64,000 nt of DNA from UBA6176 sp032119375 (GTDB lineage: Bacteria > Verrucomicrobiota > Verrucomicrobiia > Limisphaerales > UBA9464): positions 21,214 to 85,213 of the forward strand of contig CAYSGH010000009.1 of assembly GCA_964430505.1 (NCBI GenBank). Reading direction: 5' to 3'. The notes under the pieces are model-generated. The model saw only the letters and a program-made list of their open reading frames with translations, ran no database searches and was not told the origin of the DNA. Each line of letters begins with the position of its first letter. Position 1 is the stretch's first letter. Below are positions 38,447 to 47,456 of the stretch, in pieces. The position numbers were made by a program, and so were the translations under genes.

Positions 38447-41400
38447 ATGGCGGCGGGACGCGAGCCATGGCAAGCATTGCGGTTGGAACAGGACTGGACG
38501 CCTCGAATTCCGGACCACGAGGTGTTGGGAGTGATTGGGGAGGGCAGCCACGGGAAGGTTTGGCTGGCGCGGTCCGTGCTGGGGGCGTGGCGGGCGGTCA
38601 AGGTGGTGCGACGGGACCTCTTCTTGGATTCCCGGCCCTTTGAACGCGAGTTTGCCGGGGTGCAGCGCTTCGAGCCGTTGTCGCGCGAGGATGAGGGCTT
38701 CGTGGACGTGCTCCACACGGGCCGGAACGACGCCGAGGGCTACTTTTTCTACGTGATGGAGCTGGCGGACGACGCGTCGTCCCGCGGTGGCGCACTGGAC
38801 CCGGTGACGTATGGGCCGCGCACGCTGGCTTCGGACCTGCTGGAGGTTGGACGCTTGGACGTCGAGCGCTGCGTCCAACTGGGCCTGCGGCTGGCCTCTG
38901 CCCTCGGGCGGCTCCATCGGGCGGGCTTGATTCACCGGGACGTGAAGCCCTCCAACATCGTGTTCGTGGGCGGCCAGCCCAAGCTCGCGGACATCGGGCT
39001 CGTGGTGGAGCAGTCCGAGGCGCGGTCGTTCGTGGGAACAGATGGCTACATTCCACCGGAGGGCCCGAACTCGGCGCAGGCGGACCTCTACAGCCTGGGG
39101 ATGGTGCTGTACGAGGCGGGGATGGGGCAGCGGCGGCATGACTTCCCGAGGCCGTGCGACGCGATGGACGGGGGTTCGGACGCCGGGGTGTTGCGGGAGT
39201 TGAATGCCGTGTTGCTTCGGGCCTGTGCGGCGGTTCCCGGGCAACGGTATGGGACGGCGGAGGAACTGGGCTCCGACCTCGCCCTGATTGCGTCCGGTGG
39301 TTCCGTGCGCCGGAGGCATCAATGGCGTCGGCGCCGCCGGGCGATGGCCTTCGCGGTGGCGGCGGGCGTGGTGGGCATGGCGGCGTGGGGGACGTGGGCA
39401 TGGCAACGGGCCGCATGGATTGAGTCGGGCAGGCGGGCGCGGCTGGATGAACAGGAGCAACGGGTGGCCCAGATGCACCTGGCATCCGCCTTGCGGGCCA
39501 TGCATGACGGGGACGACGCCATGGCCCTGGTTTGGCTGGCGCAGGTCATTGCATCCAAGGAGTCCCGCGGTCGTCCCGTCGGGCCCGAGCGGGTGCTGGC
39601 AGGCCAGATTCGGGCGCGGATGCCGAGGTTGCGCACGGTGTTGCCCGTGGGCGGCGGGTTGTTCTCCGTCGGTTACAGCCCCGATGGAACCAAGCTGGTG
39701 ACGTCCGACGACCGCGGGTTTGCCGTGGTGTGGGACCCAGTAAGCGGCCGCATGATCCACGGGCCGACACGATGCGGGGACCGGCCCGTCCACGTGGAGA
39801 TGACGGGCGAAGGCACGCTCGGATGGGCGGCTTCCCGCATCGAGGTGCCGGCCTTCCGGGAGCCGTCGGAGGCGACGGGCTTCGTCCGGTGGGTGGACCT
39901 GGCCACCGGCCGGGAAACGGCGGCCGCTTGGGAAGGCGTGGGTTGGGCGGTGTCGAGCCCGGACCATCGGTGGCTGGCAACGGCGGACTCGGGTTTCCGC
40001 GTGGGGCTGGGACGTGCCGACGGCGGCGCGGCGCGGCGCAGCCTGGAAGGGCATTCGGCCTCCCTGGAGGCGTTGGTGTTCAGCCCGGACGCCAGCCTCC
40101 TGGCCTCGGGCTCGGGGGACCAAACCGTGCGGGTCTGGCGCGTTCCCGAGGGCGTGGCGGCGGGCGCCCCCCTTCGCGTCCAAGGGCAGGTCCGGGCGAT
40201 GTCGTGGGGCGCGGACTCACGGTCGTTGGTGACGTTGGCGGAGGATGAGTCGCGGACGCGGACCCTCGAGTGGTGGGACGTGGCCACGGGGCAGAGGCGC
40301 CTGCCGCCTTCGCGCGTCGGCGGCGCGGGAAGCCTGTTGGAGCATGGGGCCTTCCATGGCCAGTCCGTCGTGCTGGCCTCGGATGACAACCAGCTCTCGG
40401 TGCTCCGCAGCTCCGATGGCGCGCGCGCCTTCCGTGACCTGCCCTTGCGCGGCGGCCGTTGGCGGAGCTGGGCCATGGGCCAGGACGGGCTGCGCCTCCT
40501 GGTGGGCCACATCAACGGGGAGGCCAACGTCTGGAGCATGGAGGACGGGCGCCTGGTGGCTCCCGTTCCACGTCATCCGCGCGCGGTCCGCTGGACCGGC
40601 TTCCACCCCTCGGACGGCTCATGGTTCACGGCCGGCGAGGACGGGGTCGTCCGGGTCTGGGACCGGCACGGCGACGCCCACGTGGCCGCGCAGTCCGCCG
40701 GCGTCGGCCATTGGGGGCTGGTGCGTCCCCGGAGCGACCCTTGGAATGGGCGGCACGCCGCATGGAACGTCCGCAGCGACACCCTCGTTACCGTCGCCGC
40801 CCGTGATCAACGCCATGCCATCGTCGCCATGGACGCGTCCTCCGGGTCGTGGACGACCCTTCTCGACGGAATTGCCTTCGTGTCGGGGGTGACGGTCGTC
40901 TCGGCGCCCGAAGGCGATGCATGGGTGGTCGATGGGTTGGCCTCGTCGGAGCCTGGCGCCCGTGCCGACATCCTGTGGCTGGCACGTGGGCCGGGCGGAT
41001 GGGTGCATCGACGCCTCCCCCACCCGGTGACGGTGGTGGACCTGCAACTTCCCCGGCCAGACCGACTGGTGACGGTGGACGAGTTGGGCGTGGTCCGCGC
41101 TTGGAACCCCAGCGAGGGACGGGTCGAGAAGCAAGTGGGCAAGCCCTCCAGCCTCCCCATTGCGTATGTGCTGTCCCCGGATGGCCGCATGGTGGTGGCC
41201 TGGGATGGCGTCCGTCGATGGCTCACGGTACGGGAATGGGACGGCACCGCACCCGCGCGCATCGATGCCGCCGTCGAGGATTCCGTCTCGGGCTTTTCGT
41301 TCGTGGGCGGGTCGGATGTCCTCGCGGTGACGGTGGGGCTTGCTTCGGCGCGTGCCTGGGATCTTCGCGTTGGCAAGCCCATGGACATTCCCCGGGAAGG

Positions 41401-41896
41401 CCTAGGCAATGCCAAGGTCCATGACTGGCACCCCCCCACGCGCCGGTTGCTCCTGTGCCCGGACATGGGCCCCGCCATGGTCTTGGAACTGGGCACTCGC
41501 CATCGCCGGAGTCTGGGCGGCCCCGAGATCGCCCGGTCCGGGCAGCGCGTCGCCTTCAGCCCCAACGGGCGATGGATCCTGGCCCGTGATTCCGGCGGCA
41601 CGGTTCGTGCCTACGACGCCGCCTCGGGCCAATCCGTCACCCCGCCGCTGTCGCATGCCGGAGCCGTGTGGTGGGCCGGCATCTCCTCCTCCAACGTGCT
41701 GGTCACCCTGAGTGCGCCCGACCTCGTCCAACGTTGGAACCTCGAGCCGTGTGCGGACCGTCCCGACGTCCTCCTGCGCGAGGCCGAGGCGTTGGCCGGC
41801 CGCACCCTCGATTCCGATGGGCGCGAGTCCTGGCTGGGTTCCGAGGAGCTCGTCCGCCGCACCCGTTCCCGGACTGCATCCCGTTCGGCAGACTAG
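38447..41896 (+). CDS. membrane-anchored Ser/Thr protein kinase with WD40 propeller
   Basis: 1149 residues. Kinase domain at about 25-265: glycine loop GEGSHG at 31-36, ATP lysine K52 (AVKVV), catalytic HRDVKPSN at 163-170, and a metal site with D182 in which the usual DFG is DIG. The activation and substrate segment is VGTDGYIPPEG. A single membrane helix follows at about 279-299 after an arginine-rich stop. The rest is extracytoplasmic by topology and holds WD40-type repeats, for example SASLEALVFSPDASLLASGSGDQTVRVWR, GEDGVVRVWDRHG, and more degenerate blades to the end. All key catalytic residues are kept, so activity is likely. It is coupled to the upstream sigma factor, a probable partner. 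Confidence 0.93.
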   Translation: MAAGREPWQALRLEQDWTPRIPDHEVLGVIGEGSHGKVWLARSVLGAWRAVKVVRRDLFLDSRPFEREFAGVQRFEPLSREDEGFVDVLHTGRNDAEGYFFYVMELADDASSRGGALDPVTYGPRTLASDLLEVGRLDVERCVQLGLRLASALGRLHRAGLIHRDVKPSNIVFVGGQPKLADIGLVVEQSEARSFVGTDGYIPPEGPNSAQADLYSLGMVLYEAGMGQRRHDFPRPCDAMDGGSDAGVLRELNAVLLRACAAVPGQRYGTAEELGSDLALIASGGSVRRRHQWRRRRRAMAFAVAAGVVGMAAWGTWAWQRAAWIESGRRARLDEQEQRVAQMHLASALRAMHDGDDAMALVWLAQVIASKESRGRPVGPERVLAGQIRARMPRLRTVLPVGGGLFSVGYSPDGTKLVTSDDRGFAVVWDPVSGRMIHGPTRCGDRPVHVEMTGEGTLGWAASRIEVPAFREPSEATGFVRWVDLATGRETAAAWEGVGWAVSSPDHRWLATADSGFRVGLGRADGGAARRSLEGHSASLEALVFSPDASLLASGSGDQTVRVWRVPEGVAAGAPLRVQGQVRAMSWGADSRSLVTLAEDESRTRTLEWWDVATGQRRLPPSRVGGAGSLLEHGAFHGQSVVLASDDNQLSVLRSSDGARAFRDLPLRGGRWRSWAMGQDGLRLLVGHINGEANVWSMEDGRLVAPVPRHPRAVRWTGFHPSDGSWFTAGEDGVVRVWDRHGDAHVAAQSAGVGHWGLVRPRSDPWNGRHAAWNVRSDTLVTVAARDQRHAIVAMDASSGSWTTLLDGIAFVSGVTVVSAPEGDAWVVDGLASSEPGARADILWLARGPGGWVHRRLPHPVTVVDLQLPRPDRLVTVDELGVVRAWNPSEGRVEKQVGKPSSLPIAYVLSPDGRMVVAWDGVRRWLTVREWDGTAPARIDAAVEDSVSGFSFVGGSDVLAVTVGLASARAWDLRVGKPMDIPREGLGNAKVHDWHPPTRRLLLCPDMGPAMVLELGTRHRRSLGGPEIARSGQRVAFSPNGRWILARDSGGTVRAYDAASGQSVTPPLSHAGAVWWAGISSSNVLVTLSAPDLVQRWNLEPCADRPDVLLREAEALAGRTLDSDGRESWLGSEELVRRTRSRTASRSAD

Positions 41897-42276
41897 GGAA
41901 TTGCGACCGTCCCGGTGGGTAGGCCGCCCGCCAAGAAGCCCCGGCTTTCGGGTGCGTCGGCGATTCCCTCATGGAAAACATCGCAAGGCCGTCTCGGTCC
42001 CGTGGCTTCGGCCCGCGATGGGACGGCCCTGCCATTTTTCCTTCAGGCGCGAGTCCTGGTTGGGCTCCGAGGACCTTGTCTGCCGCACCCCATCGCGGCC
42101 TCCCTCCAGTTCGGAAAGATCGTCTGTAAGGAAATGCCGTCCTCATGCGATGCGAAGGGTGGACGGACGTGGATGTCGGCCTCGTGTCAGGCACTCCGCG
42201 TGCGTCCCAAGGCTTGCGCATGCGCTTTCACAACAGATTCGGGGCTCGGCTCGCGAACACCGGCGGGGGTGGTTCC
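41897..42276. other. intergenic region with a relic of a kinase 3' end
   Basis: 380 bases between the kinase and the kelch gene. It contains 44 bases that repeat the end of the kinase gene (42045-42088). No complete gene is visible. The promoter of the exported-protein locus is probably in the last 150 bases. Confidence 0.6.
42045..42088 (+). pseudogene. fragment duplicated from the 3' end of the WD40 kinase gene
   Basis: This stretch matches 41821-41864 with few mismatches. Translated, it reads RESWLGSEDLVCRT against RESWLGSEELVRRT near the kinase C-terminus. It has no start and no preceding domain. It looks like the remnant of a tandem paralogue lost by deletion. Confidence 0.65.
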
Positions 42277-44136
42277 ATGGCGTCATGGATCACGGGTTGG
42301 GCCACGCTCTGGATGGCCCTCGCCATCCTCGCCCCGCTTCAAGCCTCTTCCGCCTTCACCTACCAAGGCCGCCTCGCCGTCTCCAATCGCCCCGCCAACG
42401 GCACCTACGACTTCTCCGTCCAGCTCTTTCCCGCCATCTCGGGCGGGTCCGCCATCGGGTCCACCGCCACCGCCCTGGGCGTTGGCGTCACCAATGGCCT
42501 CTTCAACCTCTCCCTCGACTTCGGAGCCTCCGCCTTCAACGGCGACCCTCGTTGGCTCGAAATCTCCGTCCGCACCAACGGCGCATCCTCCCACACCCTC
42601 CTCACGCCCCGCCGTCCCATCACCGCCACCCCGCAGTCCCTCTTCGCACGCTCCGCCGCCTCCGCTCAGTCCGTCCCCGCCTCCGGCGTCTCCGGCACCC
42701 TCGCCACCAACAACCTCCCGCCCCTCACCGTCGATGGCTCCGGCCTCCTCAACCTCAACGCCTCCCAAATCCTCTCCGGCACCGTCCCCGACGCCCGCCT
42801 CGCCCCCAGCGTCGCCCGCATCCCCGACGTCCTCACCTCCAGCAACTTCCTCTCCGACCGCGTCTATGCCACCCAGGCCGACCTCCAGGCCCAGGTCAAC
42901 GCCCTCTCCAATCGCGTCGCCCAAATCACCGCCGCGCTCCCGCCGCAGTCCGCATTGGTCGCCCCGGCGCTTCCGGGCGGCCTGGTGATCGCGTCGCCCA
43001 TTGCCGGCGACCTCGCCCTGACCAGCCAAGGGTTGGTCCAGTTCGCGGGGTTCGATGCCCCCAGTTGGACGACGGGATCGTCCGTGGGCGCACCCAGCGC
43101 CCGGCACAGCCACGAGTCCGCGTGGACGGGCACCCGGATGTTCGTGTGGGGCGGCGTCTCGGGCGGAACTCGCACGGCCACCGGCGGTGCCTACGAACCG
43201 GGCAACAACAACTGGACCTCCATCTCGGAGCAGGACGCCCCCGCCGCCCGTCGCGGCCACACCTTGGCCTGGACCGGCGAACGCTTGCTGGTGTGGGGTG
43301 GCAAGGACGCCGATGCCCTGGGCACCGGTGGCATCTACGACCCCACCAACCGCTCGTGGTCGCCCATCACGCTGTCGGGCGCACCCTCGGCCCGCGAGGG
43401 CCAGGCCGGCGCGTGGACCGGCGCGCGCCTCGTCATCTTCGGGGGCGTGGACTTCAACGTCGGGCTGTTCAACGACGGGGCGTCCTTCGATCCGCTGGGC
43501 AACCTGTGGGACCCGTTGCCCACGGCGGGCGCGCCCTCGGCCCGGTATCTCGCCACGGCGACGTGGTGCGGCGACCGGGTGGTGGTGTTCGGGGGCGCCA
43601 ATGAACTGGGCGAGCTGGACACGGGCGCGGCGTTGCCGATGACGGGCGGCGTGACGCACGGGGCATGGTCGGCGTTGCCGACGTTGGACGCCCCGTCGCC
43701 GCGCCAGGGGCACTCGGCGGTGTGGACGGGGTCGCGGCTCATCGTGTGGGGCGGCAAGTCGGGCGGCGGCGCGTTGGGCACGGGGGCGTCGTATGACCCC
43801 ATGGGGAACACATGGACGACGTTGCCGACGACGCTGGCCCCGTCGCCGCGGTGGGGGCACGTGGCGTTCTGGACGGGGCGGGAGATGCTGGTGTTCGGGG
43901 GCGAGGACGCGGGCGGCGCGCTCTCGACGGGGGCCGCGTATGACCCGGGGGCGAACCGATGGCGTTACGTGAGCGGGACGGGGACGCCGACGGCGCGGAA
44001 GAACTTCGCGGCCGCATGGACGGGCAACGAGCTGGTGGTTTTTGGGGGGCAATCGGCGGGGAGCCCGGTGACGACGCTGGGGACGGTGCAGCGGCTGGTG
44101 CCGGAGGCGGCGTGGTACCTGTACCGGAAGCCCTGA
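42277..44136 (+). CDS. exported kelch-type beta-propeller protein
   Basis: 619-residue exported protein. A signal peptide (ATLWMALAILAPLQASSA) is followed by an N-terminal domain at about 28-135 that begins FTYQGRLAVSNRPANGTYDF. It contains FNGDPRWLEISVR and ends TPRRPITATPQSLFARSA; this module recurs in secreted bacterial proteins and also opens the gene at 46165. A short coiled coil (QADLQAQVNALSNRVAQI) follows. The C-terminal half is a propeller of about six kelch repeats, each with ARxGH, WTGxRLxVWGG and YDPxxxxW signatures. I used the ATG at 42277; two upstream in-frame ATGs would add up to 44 residues before the signal. It is first of five exported-protein genes in a row. Confidence 0.83.
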   Translation: MASWITGWATLWMALAILAPLQASSAFTYQGRLAVSNRPANGTYDFSVQLFPAISGGSAIGSTATALGVGVTNGLFNLSLDFGASAFNGDPRWLEISVRTNGASSHTLLTPRRPITATPQSLFARSAASAQSVPASGVSGTLATNNLPPLTVDGSGLLNLNASQILSGTVPDARLAPSVARIPDVLTSSNFLSDRVYATQADLQAQVNALSNRVAQITAALPPQSALVAPALPGGLVIASPIAGDLALTSQGLVQFAGFDAPSWTTGSSVGAPSARHSHESAWTGTRMFVWGGVSGGTRTATGGAYEPGNNNWTSISEQDAPAARRGHTLAWTGERLLVWGGKDADALGTGGIYDPTNRSWSPITLSGAPSAREGQAGAWTGARLVIFGGVDFNVGLFNDGASFDPLGNLWDPLPTAGAPSARYLATATWCGDRVVVFGGANELGELDTGAALPMTGGVTHGAWSALPTLDAPSPRQGHSAVWTGSRLIVWGGKSGGGALGTGASYDPMGNTWTTLPTTLAPSPRWGHVAFWTGREMLVFGGEDAGGALSTGAAYDPGANRWRYVSGTGTPTARKNFAAAWTGNELVVFGGQSAGSPVTTLGTVQRLVPEAAWYLYRKP

Positions 44137-46101
44137 ATGGAGGACTCGAAGATGACGAACACGAAGCAAGCAGGCGGCGGGGAAGCGGGGCAGGGGCAGC
44201 GGCGGGCGGGGACCTTGTTGACCCCGTTGACCTCACGGACCCGGTCAACGCGGTCAACGCCGTCAACAGGGTCCTCCGTCTCCCCGCAGCCCCGCCTGTT
44301 GCCCGCCGCCCTCATGGCGCTGGCCCTCGGCGCGCTCGCGCCCGGCGTCGCCCGGGCGCAGTGGCTCACGCAGTCCGTGGACCTGAAGGCCGGTTGGAAC
44401 TCCCTGTTCCTCCACGTGGACCCCAGCCATGCGACGCTCGACGAGCTGGTGGCCACGGACCCGTCGTTTGCCATCGAGGAGGTCTGGATGTGGCGTCCGG
44501 AACTTTCGGCGCAGCAGTTTGTGGACAGCCCGCAGTCGCCGGCCAGCACGGACAGCCGCTGGACGAGCTGGACGCGGGTCCAGGGCGAGAACTCGGCGCT
44601 GCGCAAGCTGGCGCCCAACACGGCCTATCTCGTGAAGGTGAAGGCCTCCGTCTCCACCTACACGTGGCCCCTCAAGGGCAAGGCCGTCGCGCCCCGGTAC
44701 TCGTGGACGACGTCGGGCCTGAACTTCCTGGGGTTCCCCACGCCGCAGGGCGCGCCGCCGATGTTCGACGCGTTCCTGGCGCGAGGCCCCGGCGAGTTCC
44801 GGTCGAACGCGAAGTTCTATCGCTATGTGGGCGGCGCGCTGGGCGGGAACAACCCGGGCCTGGTGTTCTTCCCGCGCACGACGCCCGTGCGGCGGGGCGA
44901 GGCGTTCTGGATCGAGTCGGGGGACTACTTCAACCGCTACTTCGGGCCGTTTGAGGTGGCTGGTTCGGCGTCGGGCGAGGTCAAGTTCGGCGACGCGTTG
45001 CGCAGCTCCGGCATCCGCGTGAACAACCTGACCGCGGCGCCATTGACGTTGACCTTGGCCTTGAAGGCCTCCGAGTCGGCCCCGGCGGGGCAACCGGTGG
45101 TGGTGGGTGTGGTGCCGCTTCTGATCCGGGGCACGCGCGACACGGAGACCGGGGCCTACGCCTACACGCGGCTCGCCCCGGGGACGCCGTCCACGTGGAC
45201 ACTGGCGGCGGCCGGGGCGGACGGTTCCAGCGTTGAGATCGTACTGGGTGCGGATCGCGCGGACATGTCGGGCAATGTCGGTGACTTGTTTGCGGGCGTG
45301 CTGCAGTTCAGCGATGGCGCGGGCCAATCGCAGGTGGACATGGGCGTGAGCGCGTTGGTGGGGGGCACGACGGGCCTTTGGGTTGGGGGCGTGGCGATCA
45401 ACCAGGTGGGCCAATACCTGAAGAAGTATGCCAAGGATCCCGATGGCCAGACGGCAGTGGGTGCCGACGGGAAGTACCAAGTGACCTCGACCGACACCTC
45501 GATGACGGGGGTGGCGGCGCCGTTTCCGATGCGGGTGATCGTGCACAACCCTGCGGCCGGGGCGGCCACGTTATACCAGCGTGTGTTTACGGGTTTGGAC
45601 CTTCAGACGAATGCGGTGGTGGCACGAAGCGAGGCCTCGCTGGACCCCCGGCATCGGGCCAGCGCGCGCCGGATCAGCGCCCCGCATCTGCCGTTCACCA
45701 CGGCCAACGCGGGTTGGCCCTTTAGCAACCGCTTGGTGGCGGGGGCCACGATTACGACCTCCGTGACGAACCGCTTTGACGACGGCATGTCCAATCCGTT
45801 CGTCCACACGTACCACCCAGACCACGACAACCTGAACGCGCGGTTCACCCAGACGGTTCCGCAGGGTGCGGAGTCGTACACGGTGGTGCGGGACATCACG
45901 TTGCAAATCACGCCGCCCGCGGACCACTTCGCCGCGCGGACGTCGGTGGGAGAGTCGATGACGGGGGTGTATTCGGAGCGGGTTCGCGTCCTTGGGCTGG
46001 CCCGCGGCGGCGGCAATGCGGACACGCGGAACTTCGAAATGAAGGGTGAGTTCGTCCTCAACCGGCTGAGCTCGACCCCGGTGATGAGCGCGGTGCCTTG
46101 A
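44137..46101 (+). CDS. exported uncharacterised protein (GWN-type opening)
   Basis: 654 residues, beginning directly after the kelch gene stop with no gap. The hydrophobic signal (LLPAALMALALGALAPGVARA) lies at about residues 54-74, unusually far from the ATG at 44137. It is preceded by a Thr/Ser/Arg-rich stretch encoded by a 16-bp inverted repeat, so the real start may be downstream, for example at the ATG near 44311. The mature N-terminus reads QWLTQSVDLKAGWNSLFLHVDPS, an opening I associate from memory with uncharacterised verrucomicrobial exported proteins. The rest is beta-rich with no named domain. It shares the locus with the giant protein. Confidence 0.8.
   Translation: MEDSKMTNTKQAGGGEAGQGQRRAGTLLTPLTSRTRSTRSTPSTGSSVSPQPRLLPAALMALALGALAPGVARAQWLTQSVDLKAGWNSLFLHVDPSHATLDELVATDPSFAIEEVWMWRPELSAQQFVDSPQSPASTDSRWTSWTRVQGENSALRKLAPNTAYLVKVKASVSTYTWPLKGKAVAPRYSWTTSGLNFLGFPTPQGAPPMFDAFLARGPGEFRSNAKFYRYVGGALGGNNPGLVFFPRTTPVRRGEAFWIESGDYFNRYFGPFEVAGSASGEVKFGDALRSSGIRVNNLTAAPLTLTLALKASESAPAGQPVVVGVVPLLIRGTRDTETGAYAYTRLAPGTPSTWTLAAAGADGSSVEIVLGADRADMSGNVGDLFAGVLQFSDGAGQSQVDMGVSALVGGTTGLWVGGVAINQVGQYLKKYAKDPDGQTAVGADGKYQVTSTDTSMTGVAAPFPMRVIVHNPAAGAATLYQRVFTGLDLQTNAVVARSEASLDPRHRASARRISAPHLPFTTANAGWPFSNRLVAGATITTSVTNRFDDGMSNPFVHTYHPDHDNLNARFTQTVPQGAESYTVVRDITLQITPPADHFAARTSVGESMTGVYSERVRVLGLARGGGNADTRNFEMKGEFVLNRLSSTPVMSAVP
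44217..44258 (+). repeat. 16-bp inverted repeat within the first codons of the GWN-type gene
   Basis: Arms 44217-44232 and 44243-44258 pair at 15 of 16 positions around a 10-nt loop. Each arm is itself a doubled GTTGACC/GGTCAAC word. It lies between the ATG at 44137 and the signal-peptide codons, so it could sit in the leader if translation begins downstream. Confidence 0.85.
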
Positions 46102-46164
46102 GGCACTCGACGGCAGCTTTCAATGCATCCATTTCAGCCCCATTTCGATCAGGGAAAACAAAAC

Positions 46165-47397
46165 ATGAAGACGATCCGAGACACCGTGGCGCGAAAGGGC
46201 GCTTGGTTGACCACCATGGCCCTCGTGGCGGCCATGTACCTGGGCGATGCCGCCTTCGCGCAGGCGACCCCGAAGCCCCCCGAGCGCATGACCTATCAAG
46301 GATTCCTGACGGGGGCCGACGGCACCGCGTTGGGCAATTCGGCACCGAAGGCCTATGACGTCCTTTTCCGCATCTATGACGCCGAGCAGGGCGGCAACCT
46401 GCTGTGGGGCGAGCAGCAGACCGTGACGGTGGACAAGGGGTACTTCAGCGTTTTGCTGGGCGAGGGCGCGGCCGTCACCGGCGTGCCCAACGCCGGCATC
46501 GTGTTCTCCTCCTTGTTCACGGGCGCGACCGCCTCCGACCGCTTTGTCGGGGTCACCGTGAAGGGGATCGGGTCGGGCGGGACCGACGTGGACATCCTGC
46601 CTCGGGTGCGCTTCCTGTCGTCGCCCTACGCCTACCTGGCGGCGAGCGCGGTCAAGCTGGTCCAGACGACTGGCGCGGACCTCCTGACCAGCTCAGGCAA
46701 CACGGTCACCGTGAGCGGCTCGCTTGTGGCCAATGGGCTCACGGCGGGGACCATCACCGCGACAAACAGCGTCACGGCCGGCATCCTCAACGGCACCACC
46801 AACATCACCACGCCGGTCCTCAGGGCTGGGGCCGTCACGGTGACCAATGGTCTGACGGCCGGCACCCTGGCCGTGATAAATGACCTCACGGCGGGGTCCA
46901 TCACCGCCGGTTCCATCTCGGCGGCCAACGGGCTCAATGTGCCAAACATTACGGCGTCTGGGACCATCACAGCCTCCTCGCTGAGGATTACGAATAACGC
47001 TTTGGTGATGGGTAGGGGACTCGCCACCTCGGGGCATGCATCCCAAGTGCTGCGGGTGGTCGCAGGTCGCTATTACTGGGACACCGGGACGCAAAACTTA
47101 GCGGAACAAGTTGATCAACCTGAGCACTCCGTGACCCGGATTAGCAAGGGGCGATATCGGGTCACCCTCACGACACCATTCTCCGGCAGGCCGTATCCGG
47201 TCTGCGCCGTTAGCGTAATGGGAGCGGGTGCATACGTCGCGACGGTTTCCGACTCATTCTATTCGGACGCAGTCGCATTTTTTGCCTATGGCATGAACTA
47301 CGACAGCTTTGAGGTTCACATCAGGTCCGTTGATTCTAATGGCGGATGGTACTTCCTGGACGCAGGGTTCAATTTCATCTTGGTCGGTGCCAATTGA
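46165..47397 (+). CDS. exported fibre-like protein with TYQG N-terminal module
   Basis: 410-residue exported protein. The ATG at 46165 follows an AGGGA-type Shine-Dalgarno and gives a signal peptide (GAWLTTMALVAAMYLGDAAFA). The mature N-terminus begins ERMTYQGFLTGADG and ends RVRFLSSPYAYLAASA, the same module as in the kelch protein at 42277. The middle consists of short imperfect repeats (SLVANGLTAGTITATNSVTAG and similar), a pattern suggestive of a beta-helix or fibre shaft. The last 120 residues form a separate globular tip with aromatic residues. Its codons are visibly AT-richer than the surrounding genes. The gene ends 59 bases before the giant gene start. Confidence 0.8.
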   Translation: MKTIRDTVARKGAWLTTMALVAAMYLGDAAFAQATPKPPERMTYQGFLTGADGTALGNSAPKAYDVLFRIYDAEQGGNLLWGEQQTVTVDKGYFSVLLGEGAAVTGVPNAGIVFSSLFTGATASDRFVGVTVKGIGSGGTDVDILPRVRFLSSPYAYLAASAVKLVQTTGADLLTSSGNTVTVSGSLVANGLTAGTITATNSVTAGILNGTTNITTPVLRAGAVTVTNGLTAGTLAVINDLTAGSITAGSISAANGLNVPNITASGTITASSLRITNNALVMGRGLATSGHASQVLRVVAGRYYWDTGTQNLAEQVDQPEHSVTRISKGRYRVTLTTPFSGRPYPVCAVSVMGAGAYVATVSDSFYSDAVAFFAYGMNYDSFEVHIRSVDSNGGWYFLDAGFNFILVGAN

Positions 47398-47456
47398 AGG
47401 CCGTGCCCGCGACCCTCTCAGCTCGCGTCCCAAATTACAGTCCATCCCCCTTAGCC

